Positions 32,722 to 41,023 of a stretch of 64,000 nt of DNA are shown here, piece by piece. Below the pieces are notes generated by a model that saw nothing but the letters and a program-made list of their open reading frames with translations, was not told where the DNA came from and made no database searches. A program made the translations under genes and the position numbers. Source of the DNA: Bacteroidota bacterium (GTDB lineage Bacteria > Bacteroidota > Bacteroidia > Chitinophagales > Saprospiraceae); contig CAUJEY010000010.1 in NCBI GenBank assembly GCA_963169325.1, forward strand, positions 18,499-82,498, in the 5' to 3' direction. Every line of letters begins with the position of its first letter. Positions within the stretch are counted from its first letter, which is position 1.

Positions 32722-35454
32722 ATGTCTACGCCAATTAAGTACTTGTACTGCTTCGGCTCCTCCAAAACCGAAGGCGATGCCTCCATGAAAAACCTGCTCG
32801 GCGGTAAAGGCGCCAACTTAGCCGAAATGTGCCGGCTGGGTATTGTGGTCCCACCGGGATTTACCATTACCACGGAAGCCTGCACGGAATATACCCAAAA
32901 AGGCCGCGAATATGTCCGAAAATTGCTCCAGGAAGAGGTGCAACAGGGCGTCGCCGCAATCGAAGCGGAAATGGGTAAAACCTTCGGCAATAATGCCGAC
33001 CCGCTGCTGCTCTCCGTGCGTTCCGGCGCTCGCGCTTCCATGCCGGGCATGATGGACACCATCCTCAACCTCGGCCTCAACGACGAAGCCGTGGAAGGCC
33101 TGGCGCGTAAAACGGGCAACGACCGCTTCGCTTGGGACTCCTACCGCCGTTTCGTACAAATGTACGGCGACGTGGTAATGGGCCTCAAGCCGGTCTCCAA
33201 AGAAGACCACGACCCCTTTGAAGTGATCATCGACATGGTAAAAGAGGAAAAAGGCGTCGCGCTCGACACCGATCTCGATGCCGATGACCTGCGCGAACTC
33301 GTGCACCGTTTCAAAGCGCTGATCCGCGCCCGTATCGGACGCGATTTTCCCACCGACCCTTGGGAACAACTCTGGGGCTCCGTGTTGGCCGTATTCGAAA
33401 GCTGGAACAACGAACGCGCCCGGGTGTACCGCGAATTGAATGAAATTCCGGAATCCTGGGGTACTGCCGTAAACGTGCAGGCCATGGTATTCGGTAACCT
33501 GGGCAACAGCAGCGCTACCGGCGTGGCTTTCACCCGCGATGCCGGCACGGGTGAAGACCTGTTCAACGGCGAATTTCTCGTAAATGCCCAGGGCGAAGAC
33601 GTGGTGGCGGGTATCCGCACGCCGCAGCAGATCACGCTGGAAGGCTCGCAGCGCTGGGCGCAGCTGGCCTGCGTCAGTGAAGAAGTGCGCCGGAGCCAAT
33701 ACCCCTCGCTCGAAGAGATCATGCCCGACGTGTATAAACAACTTATCCACGCCGAAACGACGCTGGAGAACCACTACAAAGACATGCAGGATGTGGAGTT
33801 CACCATCCAGGAAGGCAAACTCTGGATGCTCCAAACCCGCAACGGTAAACGCACCGGCGCCGCCATGGTGCGTATCGCCATGGAAATGTTGCGCCAGGGC
33901 ATGATTGATGAAAAAACGGCGATCATGCGCGTGGGCCCCGACCGGTTGGACGAACTGCTGCACCCCATTTTCGATAGCGACGCTGTAAAAAAAGCCCGGG
34001 TACTTGCCCGCGGCCTGCCCGCCTCGCCGGGCGCTGCCACCGGCCAAATCGTATTTTTTGCCGATGAGGCCGAAGAATGGGCTAAAAAAGGCAAAGCGGT
34101 CATCCTGGTGCGCCTGGAAACCTCGCCGGAAGACCTCCGCGGGATGAGCGTGGCAAAAGGTATCCTCACTGCCCGCGGCGGTATGACCTCTCACGCGGCC
34201 GTTGTGGCGCGCGGTATGGGCAAATGTTGTGTCTCGGGCGCCGGAGCGGTGCATGTGGATTATAAAGTCCGCACCATGACCATCGGCGACCAAACCTGGC
34301 ACGAGGGCGATTGGATTTCGCTCAACGGATCCACCGGCGAAGTGTATGAAGGACAAATCCCGACCATGGATGCCGAACTCAGCGGTGACTTCGGGGAACT
34401 GATGCTGCTGGCCGACAAATACCGCCGGCTGGAAGTGCGTACCAACGCCGACACGCCGGAAGAAGCCGTGGTGGCCCGCAAATTCGGCGCCACGGGTATC
34501 GGACTTTGCCGCACCGAACACATGTTTTTTGAGGGCGACCGCATCCGCGCAGTGCGCGAAATGATCTTGGCCGACGATGAAGCCGGCCGCCGCAAGGCCC
34601 TGGCCAAACTGCTCCCGATCCAGCGCGGCGACTTCGAAGGACTGTTCCGCGAAATGGACGGCCTGCCGGTCACCATCCGCCTGCTCGATCCGCCGTTGCA
34701 CGAATTCGTACCGCACGACGAAGCCAGCCAGCGCATCATGGCAAACGACATGAAAGTGTCGCTGGGTAAAATCAAAATGCGGGTGGAAGAACTGCACGAG
34801 TTCAACCCGATGATGGGCCACCGCGGCTGCCGCCTAGGTATTACTTACCCGGAAATCACCGAAATGCAAGCCCGGGCCATTATCGAGGCCGCGCTCAATA
34901 TGAAAGCCAAAGGCATCGATGTGAAAGCCGAAATCATGGTCCCGCTGGTGGGCACCGTGCGCGAGTTCAATGCCCAGGCAGCGGTTATCCGCCAGGCAGC
35001 AGACGCTGTATTCGCCGAACGTGGCGAAAAAATACATTACATGATCGGCACGATGATCGAAACCCCGCGCGCCGCCCTGATCGCCGACAGCATCGGAGCG
35101 CAAGCGGAGTTCTTCTCCTTCGGCACCAACGACCTGACGCAAATGACGCTCGGCTTCTCGCGCGACGATGCTGGCAAATTCCTGCCGCATTACCTGAAAA
35201 AAGGGATGTATGAACGCGACCCGTTCCAGTCGATCGACCAAAAAGGCGTAGGCATGTTGGTACAAATGGCCGTGCAAAAAGGTAAGGCAGTGCGCAAGGA
35301 AATTGAAGTGGGTGTCTGTGGCGAGCACGGCGGCGACCCCGCCTCCGTGGAATTTTTCCACCGCACCGGGCTTGACTATGTGAGTTGTTCGCCGTTCCGG
35401 GTGCCGATCGCCAGGTTGGCTGCGGCGCAGGCGGCTTTACGGGAAACGAAATAG
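32722..35454 (+). CDS. ppdK: pyruvate, phosphate dikinase
   Basis: PPDK (910 aa) interconverts pyruvate + ATP + Pi and PEP + AMP + PPi. The N-terminal ATP-grasp domain begins CFGSSKTEGDASMKNLLGGKGANLAEM and contains RSGARASMPGMMDTILNLG. The phosphohistidine domain has RGGMTSHAAVVARGMGKCC with the catalytic His (about residue 492). The C-terminal PEP-binding barrel has TGIGLCRTEHMFF, GTMIETPRAALIAD, FSFGTNDLTQMT and GVCGEHGGDP with the catalytic Cys. Length is normal and all key residues are present. The decamer repeat array follows directly, and then the hydrogenase operon on the same strand. Confidence 0.96.
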   Translation: MSTPIKYLYCFGSSKTEGDASMKNLLGGKGANLAEMCRLGIVVPPGFTITTEACTEYTQKGREYVRKLLQEEVQQGVAAIEAEMGKTFGNNADPLLLSVRSGARASMPGMMDTILNLGLNDEAVEGLARKTGNDRFAWDSYRRFVQMYGDVVMGLKPVSKEDHDPFEVIIDMVKEEKGVALDTDLDADDLRELVHRFKALIRARIGRDFPTDPWEQLWGSVLAVFESWNNERARVYRELNEIPESWGTAVNVQAMVFGNLGNSSATGVAFTRDAGTGEDLFNGEFLVNAQGEDVVAGIRTPQQITLEGSQRWAQLACVSEEVRRSQYPSLEEIMPDVYKQLIHAETTLENHYKDMQDVEFTIQEGKLWMLQTRNGKRTGAAMVRIAMEMLRQGMIDEKTAIMRVGPDRLDELLHPIFDSDAVKKARVLARGLPASPGAATGQIVFFADEAEEWAKKGKAVILVRLETSPEDLRGMSVAKGILTARGGMTSHAAVVARGMGKCCVSGAGAVHVDYKVRTMTIGDQTWHEGDWISLNGSTGEVYEGQIPTMDAELSGDFGELMLLADKYRRLEVRTNADTPEEAVVARKFGATGIGLCRTEHMFFEGDRIRAVREMILADDEAGRRKALAKLLPIQRGDFEGLFREMDGLPVTIRLLDPPLHEFVPHDEASQRIMANDMKVSLGKIKMRVEELHEFNPMMGHRGCRLGITYPEITEMQARAIIEAALNMKAKGIDVKAEIMVPLVGTVREFNAQAAVIRQAADAVFAERGEKIHYMIGTMIETPRAALIADSIGAQAEFFSFGTNDLTQMTLGFSRDDAGKFLPHYLKKGMYERDPFQSIDQKGVGMLVQMAVQKGKAVRKEIEVGVCGEHGGDPASVEFFHRTGLDYVSCSPFRVPIARLAAAQAALRETK

Positions 35455-35457
35455 ATT

Positions 35458-35650
35458 GATCGTCATTGGGCGTCATTATTCGTCAATGACGCCCAATGAC
35501 GAACAATGACGAACAATGACGATCAATGACGCCCAATGACGCCCAATGACGAATAATGACGCCCAATGACACCCAATGACGCCCAATGACGAATAATGAC
35601 GATCAATGACGCCCAATGACGATCTATGACGCTCAATGACGATCTATGAC
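35458..35650. repeat. decanucleotide repeat array (TGACGCCCAA family) between ppdK and hoxF
   Basis: A short left arm (TTGATCGTCATTGGGCGTCA) is followed by about sixteen consecutive ten-base units of the opposite orientation, AATGACGCCC with variants GAAC, GATC, GAAT and ACCC in the variable half. The left arm can pair with several of the later units. The last unit, GATCTATGAC, supplies the ATG of hoxF at 35646. Every unit contains ATGAC. Confidence 0.9.
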
Positions 35651-37385
35651 AAACCCAAACCGCACTCAACTGCTCAACCGCCTCTGGGAGTTCCAGCGGC
35701 GTGCCGGCTACATCCGCGATGCAGACATACAAGCCTGTGCGCAATGGCTGGATATTTCCGCCATCGAAGTGGAAGGTGTTGCTTCGTTTTACCATTTTTT
35801 TCACCGCCAACCGGCCGGTGCAATTCAGATTTACTTAGATAACAGTATTGTAGCCGAGCATTCGGGCTTTGAGGCGATTAAAACGGCTTTCGAGCAAGCT
35901 ACAGGCGCCAAAATGGGCGGCGTCGACCCTTCCGGGAGTTTCGGTCTTTTCGCCACGCCCTGCATCGGCCTGAGCGACCAGCTACCCGCCGCCCTGATCG
36001 GGTTTCAGCCGTTCACCAACCTGACGCCGGAGAAGGTAGGGCGGATCGTCCGCGAAATGAAACAGGGCGCCTCGCCCGAAAGCATTTGCGATACGGTTGA
36101 ATCAAATATCCGCTACCTGCCGCCGGAGGACCGAACGATTTTTTTCCGCGAATGCGAAACGGGCAGCGCACTCCGGCAAGCCGCTGCATTGGGGCCGGCC
36201 GGGGTAATCGCGGAACTGAAAATGGCCGAACTGAACGGCCGGGGCGGCGCTTTTTTTCCCACCTGGATCAAGTGGAACGCTTGCCGCGAACAGCCGGGAA
36301 CCCCCAAATACGTGGTGTGTAATGCCGACGAAGGTGAGCCCGGTACTTTTAAAGACCGGGTGTTGTTGCAGGAAAATCCGGAATCCGTGCTCGAAGGCAT
36401 GCTGATTGGCGGCTATACCATCGGCGCATCGGAAGGTATAATTTATCTGCGGGCAGAGTACACCTGGTTGTTACCCCGGCTCGAAGCCACGCTGGCGGAT
36501 TTTCGGAAAAAAGGGTTGCTGGGTAAAGACGCCGGCGGCCTGAAGGATTTTGATTTTGACATCCGGATACAGCTGGGCGCCGGCGCCTATGTGTGCGGGG
36601 AAGAAACGGCCATGTTGGAATCGATGGAGGGCAAACGTGGAGAGCCGCGCACTAAATGGTTTTTCCCGGTGGAAAAAGGTTTTTTGCAACAGCCGACCCT
36701 GATCAACAACGTGGAGACCTTCGCCGCAGCCGCGCATATTACCGGAATGGGCGCATCGGTGTACAACCAGCGCGGAATACCCGGCTCTCCGGGCACCAAA
36801 CTGATCAGTGTATCCGGCGACTGCCATAAACCGGGTTTGTATGAAATTGAATGGGGCATGCCCGTGGCCGAATTGCTCGACCTGTGCGAAGCCGAAGACC
36901 CCTATTTTATGCAGGTGAGCGGACCCTCCGGCGAGTGTATTTCTATGGCGGAAAAAGACCGGCGGATTTCTATGCTCGACCTGATGGTTCACAAGGATAT
37001 TCGCTGCGGCGGATCATTTATGATCTTCAACCGTCAGCGCGATCTGGTGCGTGTACTGCTGAATTTTTCGGCCTTTTTCAAACACGAATCCTGCGGCGTA
37101 TGCACCCCCTGCCGGGCCGGCAACTTTATCCTGCAACGCCAGTTGGAAAAACTGGACCGCCACCTTGCCCAGCCCGCCGACCTGGATACTATCCGAAACT
37201 GGGGCGCTATCATGAAAGCCACCAGCCGCTGCGGCCTGGGCAAAACGGCGCCCAACACACCCATTATGGCCATGGAAAAATTTTACGATTATTTTGTCGC
37301 CCGCCTGGGCCAGCCTGCCAACTCCCTGAACAAATCGTTCGACCTGGAGCGGGCGACGGCGGCGTATGAGAAATATAAAAGTTAG
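35646..37385 (+). CDS. hoxF: NAD-reducing [NiFe] hydrogenase diaphorase subunit HoxF
   Basis: HoxF (579 aa) carries FMN and the NAD(H) site of the soluble bidirectional hydrogenase. The N-terminal NuoE-like domain (about 1-145) reads VASFYHFFHRQPAGAIQIYL and FATPCIGLSDQ. Most [2Fe-2S] Cys ligands are absent there, and its form resembles Ralstonia-type HoxF. The NuoF-like part has NGRGGAFFPTWIKW, YVVCNADEGEPGTFKDR (FMN/NADH site) and GAGAYVCGEETAMLESMEGKRG. The [4Fe-4S] site is ESCGVCTPCRAG with the later SRCGLGK. The start codon sits in the last unit of the repeat array. It lies 12 bases before hoxUY. Confidence 0.93.
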   Translation: MTNPNRTQLLNRLWEFQRRAGYIRDADIQACAQWLDISAIEVEGVASFYHFFHRQPAGAIQIYLDNSIVAEHSGFEAIKTAFEQATGAKMGGVDPSGSFGLFATPCIGLSDQLPAALIGFQPFTNLTPEKVGRIVREMKQGASPESICDTVESNIRYLPPEDRTIFFRECETGSALRQAAALGPAGVIAELKMAELNGRGGAFFPTWIKWNACREQPGTPKYVVCNADEGEPGTFKDRVLLQENPESVLEGMLIGGYTIGASEGIIYLRAEYTWLLPRLEATLADFRKKGLLGKDAGGLKDFDFDIRIQLGAGAYVCGEETAMLESMEGKRGEPRTKWFFPVEKGFLQQPTLINNVETFAAAAHITGMGASVYNQRGIPGSPGTKLISVSGDCHKPGLYEIEWGMPVAELLDLCEAEDPYFMQVSGPSGECISMAEKDRRISMLDLMVHKDIRCGGSFMIFNRQRDLVRVLLNFSAFFKHESCGVCTPCRAGNFILQRQLEKLDRHLAQPADLDTIRNWGAIMKATSRCGLGKTAPNTPIMAMEKFYDYFVARLGQPANSLNKSFDLERATAAYEKYKS

Positions 37386-37397
37386 TTCCGCTCAATT

Positions 37398-38666
37398 ATG
37401 AACAAAACCGTCAACATAACCATCGATGGCCGGCAGATAATGGCCGAAGCCGGGCGCAACCTCGTGGACGTAGCCCGCGAGAATGGTATTTTTATCCCAT
37501 CGTTATGCTACTACGCTCACCTGGAGCAGCCGCTGGGCACCTGCCGCGTGTGTACCTGCCACCTGAACGGTAAAGCCGGTGTGGCCTGCACGGAAAAAGT
37601 GCATGAAGGCTTGTCTGTGGTCGTAAACACGCCGGAGCTGAACGACCTGCGCAAAGCCGTGGTGGAGATGATGTTCGCCGAAGGCAATCACTTCTGTCCG
37701 GCCTGTGAAAAAAGCGGAAACTGCGACCTGCAGCACATGGGCTATGAACTGGGCATTGCCGGCGCGCGTTTTCCGCACCTGTTCGAAGACCGGATCATCG
37801 ATTTCACTTCTACCCGTATGATCATGGAACACAACCGCTGCATCAAGTGCCGGCGCTGTGTGGAAGAGATTTTTACCGACGACGGCAAGCGGGTGTTCAC
37901 CTACGTCAACCGGGGAAATGAAACCGTGGTGGGCATCGACTACGAACAGGAGTCCCGGCTGAGCGAAGCGCAAGCGGTGAACGCCATGCGGATATGTCCC
38001 ACCGGAGCCATCATCGTGCGCGGCGCCGACATGAGTCAACCCTTCGGCGAACGGAAATTCGATATGGAATCCGTTCAGGTAGAACAGGCGCCTGCCGCTA
38101 AAGAACCAGCCGTAAAAACGCGGGAAAAGAAAGTCATCGCTACGGTGTCGCTGGCCGGCTGTTTCGGCTGTCACATGTCGATGCTGGATATTGATACCGG
38201 TTTGCTGGATTTGTTGGAATTTGTAGAAATACACAAATCACCGCTGACCGATTTTAAAAAATTCGGCAAACGTTGTCACCTCGGGTTGATCGAAGGCGGG
38301 TGTTGTAATTCGGAAAATGTGGAAACCCTGCGGGAATTCCGCAAGAACTGCGATATCCTGGTGTCGGTGGGCGAATGTGCGATATGGGGCGGACTGCCGG
38401 CCATGCGAAATACCATCCCGCTCGGCGAGTGCCTGGAGGAAGCCTATCTTACCGCACCCCTCCACGAACCGGGCGCCGGGGTAGTGCCTTACCACGAAGA
38501 TTTGCCCAAAATTCTCGACAAAGTGTATGGCTGTTCGGAGATCGTACAAATCGATTATTTCATCCCCGGTTGCCCACCTTCCGCTACCCATATCTGGAAG
38601 GTAGTGGAAAATTTGCTGTGGGGAGAGAAACACTCCATTCTGTACTCAGAATTCAAATACGATTGA
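37398..38666 (+). CDS. hoxUY: HoxU-HoxY fusion: diaphorase iron-sulfur subunit fused to [NiFe] hydrogenase small subunit
   Basis: Residues about 1-225 are HoxU (NuoG-like). The [2Fe-2S] site reads LCYYAHLEQPLGTCRVCTC and ends with ACTEKV; the His-Cys3 cluster is HFCPACEKSGNC; further Cys are CIKCRRC and CPTGAI. Residues about 240-422 are HoxY, the hydrogenase small subunit: AGCFGCHMSMLDID, VGECAIWGGLPAMRN and IPGCPPSATHIW supply the proximal cluster ligands. In characterised group 3d enzymes these are two genes. The joint (about 225-240, KEPAVKTREKK) is a short charged linker with no stop or frameshift. The stop TGA is formed by the first decamer unit of the following repeat. Confidence 0.92.
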   Translation: MNKTVNITIDGRQIMAEAGRNLVDVARENGIFIPSLCYYAHLEQPLGTCRVCTCHLNGKAGVACTEKVHEGLSVVVNTPELNDLRKAVVEMMFAEGNHFCPACEKSGNCDLQHMGYELGIAGARFPHLFEDRIIDFTSTRMIMEHNRCIKCRRCVEEIFTDDGKRVFTYVNRGNETVVGIDYEQESRLSEAQAVNAMRICPTGAIIVRGADMSQPFGERKFDMESVQVEQAPAAKEPAVKTREKKVIATVSLAGCFGCHMSMLDIDTGLLDLLEFVEIHKSPLTDFKKFGKRCHLGLIEGGCCNSENVETLREFRKNCDILVSVGECAIWGGLPAMRNTIPLGECLEEAYLTAPLHEPGAGVVPYHEDLPKILDKVYGCSEIVQIDYFIPGCPPSATHIWKVVENLLWGEKHSILYSEFKYD

Positions 38667-38768
38667 CGCCCAATGGCGAAATGACCCAATGACGAAATGA
38701 CGCCCAATGACCAATGACGCCAAATGACCAATGACCTAATGACGCCCAATGACGCAATAACCCAATAA
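38664..38768. repeat. decanucleotide repeat array between hoxUY and hoxH
   Basis: Degenerate TGACGCCCAA units (TGACGCCCAA, TGGCGAAA, TGACCCAA, TGACGAAA and others) fill the 103-base gap between the two hydrogenase genes. The first unit supplies the TGA stop of hoxUY, and the last ends 1-2 bases before the hoxH ATG at 38770. All units have one orientation, so no long hairpin is expected here. Confidence 0.85.
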
Positions 38769-38769
38769 C

Positions 38770-40224
38770 ATGAGCAAAAAAATAGTCATCGATCCCGTTA
38801 CCCGGGTGGAAGGCCACGGCCGCGTAACGATACACTTAGACGCGTCGGGTGGCGTAGAGTCGGCTTATTTCCACATCGTCGAATTCCGGGGTTTCGAGCG
38901 TTTTATCCAGGGCCGGCCGTACTGGGAAGTGCCGGTGCTGGTGCAGCGTTTGTGCGGTATTTGCCCGGTGAGTCACCATCTCGCCGCCGCCAAAGCGATC
39001 GACCAGATCAACGGCATTGACCCGGAAGGCCTTTCGCCCACGGCGGAGAAGCTGCGCCGGCTGTTGCACTACGGTCAGGTATTTCAGTCGCATGCACTGC
39101 ATTTTTTCTACCTGGCTTCGCCCGATTTGTTGTTCGGTTTTGATGCGCCTGCGGAAAAAAGAAACATCGTTGCCGTGGCGGAAGCCAATAAAGAGCTGGC
39201 GCGAAAAGGTATTCTGATGCGCAAGTTCGGGCAGGAAATTATTAAAGCTATTTCCGGCAAAAGGATACACGGCGTGGCGGCGGTGCCGGGCGGCATGTAC
39301 AAAACATTCACCCCGGTCGAACGCGATTATTTCCTCAATGGACAAGATATTCCGCCCATCGATACCATGATCGAATGGTCGCTGGAGATGCTGGAGTTTA
39401 TCCGCCACTACCACGACGCACATCGCGCCCTGCTCGACGGCTTCGCCAACTATCCCTCGGGGCACCTCGGCTTAGTGCGACCCGACGGCGCCCTCGACCT
39501 CTATCACGGCCTCTTGCGCGCCGTGGACAGCGAAGGCCACAAAATACTGGCCGACGTGCCCACCGATACCTACAACCGCTATTTTTCGGAAGCGGTGGAG
39601 AAATGGACGTACATGAAATTTCCCTACCTGAAACACCTGGGCCGGGAAAAAGGCTGGAACCGCGTGGGCCCCTTGTCGCGGCTCAACGTGTGCGATTATA
39701 TCCCGACCCGCCTGGCTGAACAGGCCCGGCGCCAGATGTTGCAGTACACCGGCCGGAAGGTGAACAACCATACCCTGTACACCCACTGGGCGAGACTGAT
39801 CGAAATGTTGCACTGCGCGGAAGTGGTACGCGACCTGTTGCATGATCCGGATATCTTCAGCGACGACCTGCGCCGCACCGGCAAACCCCGATTGGAAGGC
39901 ATCGGCATCATAGAAGCGCCGCGCGGCACCCTGACGCACCACTATGAAGTAGACGACAAAGGCATGATCACCCGCTGCAACCTCATCGTGTCTACCACCC
40001 ACAACAATGAAGCGATGAACCGCGCCGTTCGTTGGGTGGCCCGGGATGCCCTGAGCCATCAACCGGAAATTACGGAAGGTATGCTCAACCGGGTGGAAGT
40101 GGCCATCCGCGCCTACGATCCCTGCCTGAGCTGCGCCACCCATGCACTGGGTAAAATGCCGCTGCGGGCTGAACTTTATGATCACGAAGGCCAATGCCTG
40201 CAAACCCTGTACCGCCATGCCTGA
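38770..40224 (+). CDS. hoxH: NAD-reducing [NiFe] hydrogenase large subunit HoxH
   Basis: HoxH (484 aa) holds the Ni-Fe centre that splits or forms H2. The N-terminal L1 motif is RLCGICPVSHH (about residue 62) and the C-terminal L2 motif is DPCLSCATH (about residue 451), giving all four Cys ligands. The residues after His (ALGKMPLRAELYDHEGQ onward, 26 in all) form the extension removed by the maturation protease, whose gene (hoxW) overlaps this one by 8 bases. VTRVEGHGRVTIHLD at the N terminus is typical. It is probably co-transcribed with hoxF and hoxUY despite the repeat array between them. Confidence 0.95.
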   Translation: MSKKIVIDPVTRVEGHGRVTIHLDASGGVESAYFHIVEFRGFERFIQGRPYWEVPVLVQRLCGICPVSHHLAAAKAIDQINGIDPEGLSPTAEKLRRLLHYGQVFQSHALHFFYLASPDLLFGFDAPAEKRNIVAVAEANKELARKGILMRKFGQEIIKAISGKRIHGVAAVPGGMYKTFTPVERDYFLNGQDIPPIDTMIEWSLEMLEFIRHYHDAHRALLDGFANYPSGHLGLVRPDGALDLYHGLLRAVDSEGHKILADVPTDTYNRYFSEAVEKWTYMKFPYLKHLGREKGWNRVGPLSRLNVCDYIPTRLAEQARRQMLQYTGRKVNNHTLYTHWARLIEMLHCAEVVRDLLHDPDIFSDDLRRTGKPRLEGIGIIEAPRGTLTHHYEVDDKGMITRCNLIVSTTHNNEAMNRAVRWVARDALSHQPEITEGMLNRVEVAIRAYDPCLSCATHALGKMPLRAELYDHEGQCLQTLYRHA

Positions 40225-40654
40225 CCCCCTGCTCATCATCGGTATCGGCAACAGCAGCCGGGGCGACGACGGACTGGGCTGGGCTTTTCTCGACACGATT
40301 AGCCAAATGCAGCCACCTCCCGGCCAACTGGAATACCGCTATCAACTCGTGGTGGAAGACGCTGAATTGCTGACCCGGTATCCCCGGGTACTCTTTGTGG
40401 ATGCGTGCGAAAACGACCAGCCCGACGGTTTTTCCCTGGAACCCTGCCGGCCCGATCCTGTTGCGGAAATTTACACCCATCAGCAGACGCCGGGGGCCGT
40501 TCTTTTCCTCTGTCAGGAATTGTACGGACACCGGCCGGAGGCCTGGTGCCTGCGGATACAGGGGTATGTGTGGGATTTTGATACGGGGTTGACGGTAAAG
40601 GGAAGAGAAAATTTGGAAAAGGCGGTGGAGGTTTTTAAACCTTGGCAAATATGA
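40217..40654 (+). CDS. hoxW: hydrogenase maturation protease HoxW
   Basis: The 145-residue protein is an HycI/HoxM-type endopeptidase that trims the C terminus of the large subunit after Ni insertion. The N-terminal LLIIGIGNSSRGDDGLGWA holds the conserved G-N-x2-R-x-D-D-G and the Glu/Asp Ni-binding residues; LFVDACEND carries the second conserved Asp. The start at 40217 is chosen because the longer ORF from 40142 would translate hoxH out of frame. The 8-base overlap with hoxH implies coupled translation. No hypA-F genes are in the window. Confidence 0.9.
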   Translation: MPDPLLIIGIGNSSRGDDGLGWAFLDTISQMQPPPGQLEYRYQLVVEDAELLTRYPRVLFVDACENDQPDGFSLEPCRPDPVAEIYTHQQTPGAVLFLCQELYGHRPEAWCLRIQGYVWDFDTGLTVKGRENLEKAVEVFKPWQI

Positions 40655-40674
40655 ATGCGCTGGACAGACGACAG

Positions 40675-40971
40675 ATGAAGATTAATATGGGAATGACAAT
40701 TCCTATCCTTTTGGCTATGTTTATTTCTTGTAAAAACCAAGAAAGGATTAAGCCCGAAGGTTTTGTTGAAAGGACAGTTCTTCTCGAAGATGATTACCCG
40801 GATACGCCATTTTGTAAGGTTAATCTATTTATACCGCCCGAATTTGACACCCTTTTGAAATGGGTTGATTATTCCGATTGCACTTGCTGTGATTTGAAAA
40901 AGTACAGGTTCACGTCTTCAAAGGGCTGTTTTCAACCAATGCATACCAAATACTACAATCGATTCACATAG
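40675..40971 (+). CDS. small hypothetical lipoprotein
   Basis: No family is recognised. From the ATG at 40675 the 98-residue product has a lipoprotein-like leader (TIPILLAMFISCKNQ, Cys about residue 19) and a Cys-rich stretch SDCTCCDLKKY near the middle. Base composition is clearly richer in A+T than the hox genes. It may be an acquired or decayed gene; its end (TKYYNRFT) gives no sign of a complete domain. The ORF-track start at 40642 would overlap hoxW. Confidence 0.45.
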   Translation: MKINMGMTIPILLAMFISCKNQERIKPEGFVERTVLLEDDYPDTPFCKVNLFIPPEFDTLLKWVDYSDCTCCDLKKYRFTSSKGCFQPMHTKYYNRFT

Positions 40972-41023
40972 GCCCGAATTAATACAGATCCTCGTAAGAA
41001 CTCAAATTGATATTTAATGATGC

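Noticed and set aside
32818-34821. 667-codon - strand ORF
   Set aside because: Antisense shadow of ppdK, caused by codon bias in a G+C-richer gene; no family resemblance, and ppdK is complete.
35458-35650. CRISPR-like array of regular repeats
   Set aside because: Units are ten bases long and contiguous, with no unique spacers and no cas genes in the window.
35523-35810. 95-codon - strand ORF with RHWASLGVIG repeats
   Set aside because: It is translation of the decamer array plus antisense of hoxF; other arrays give similar spurious ORFs.
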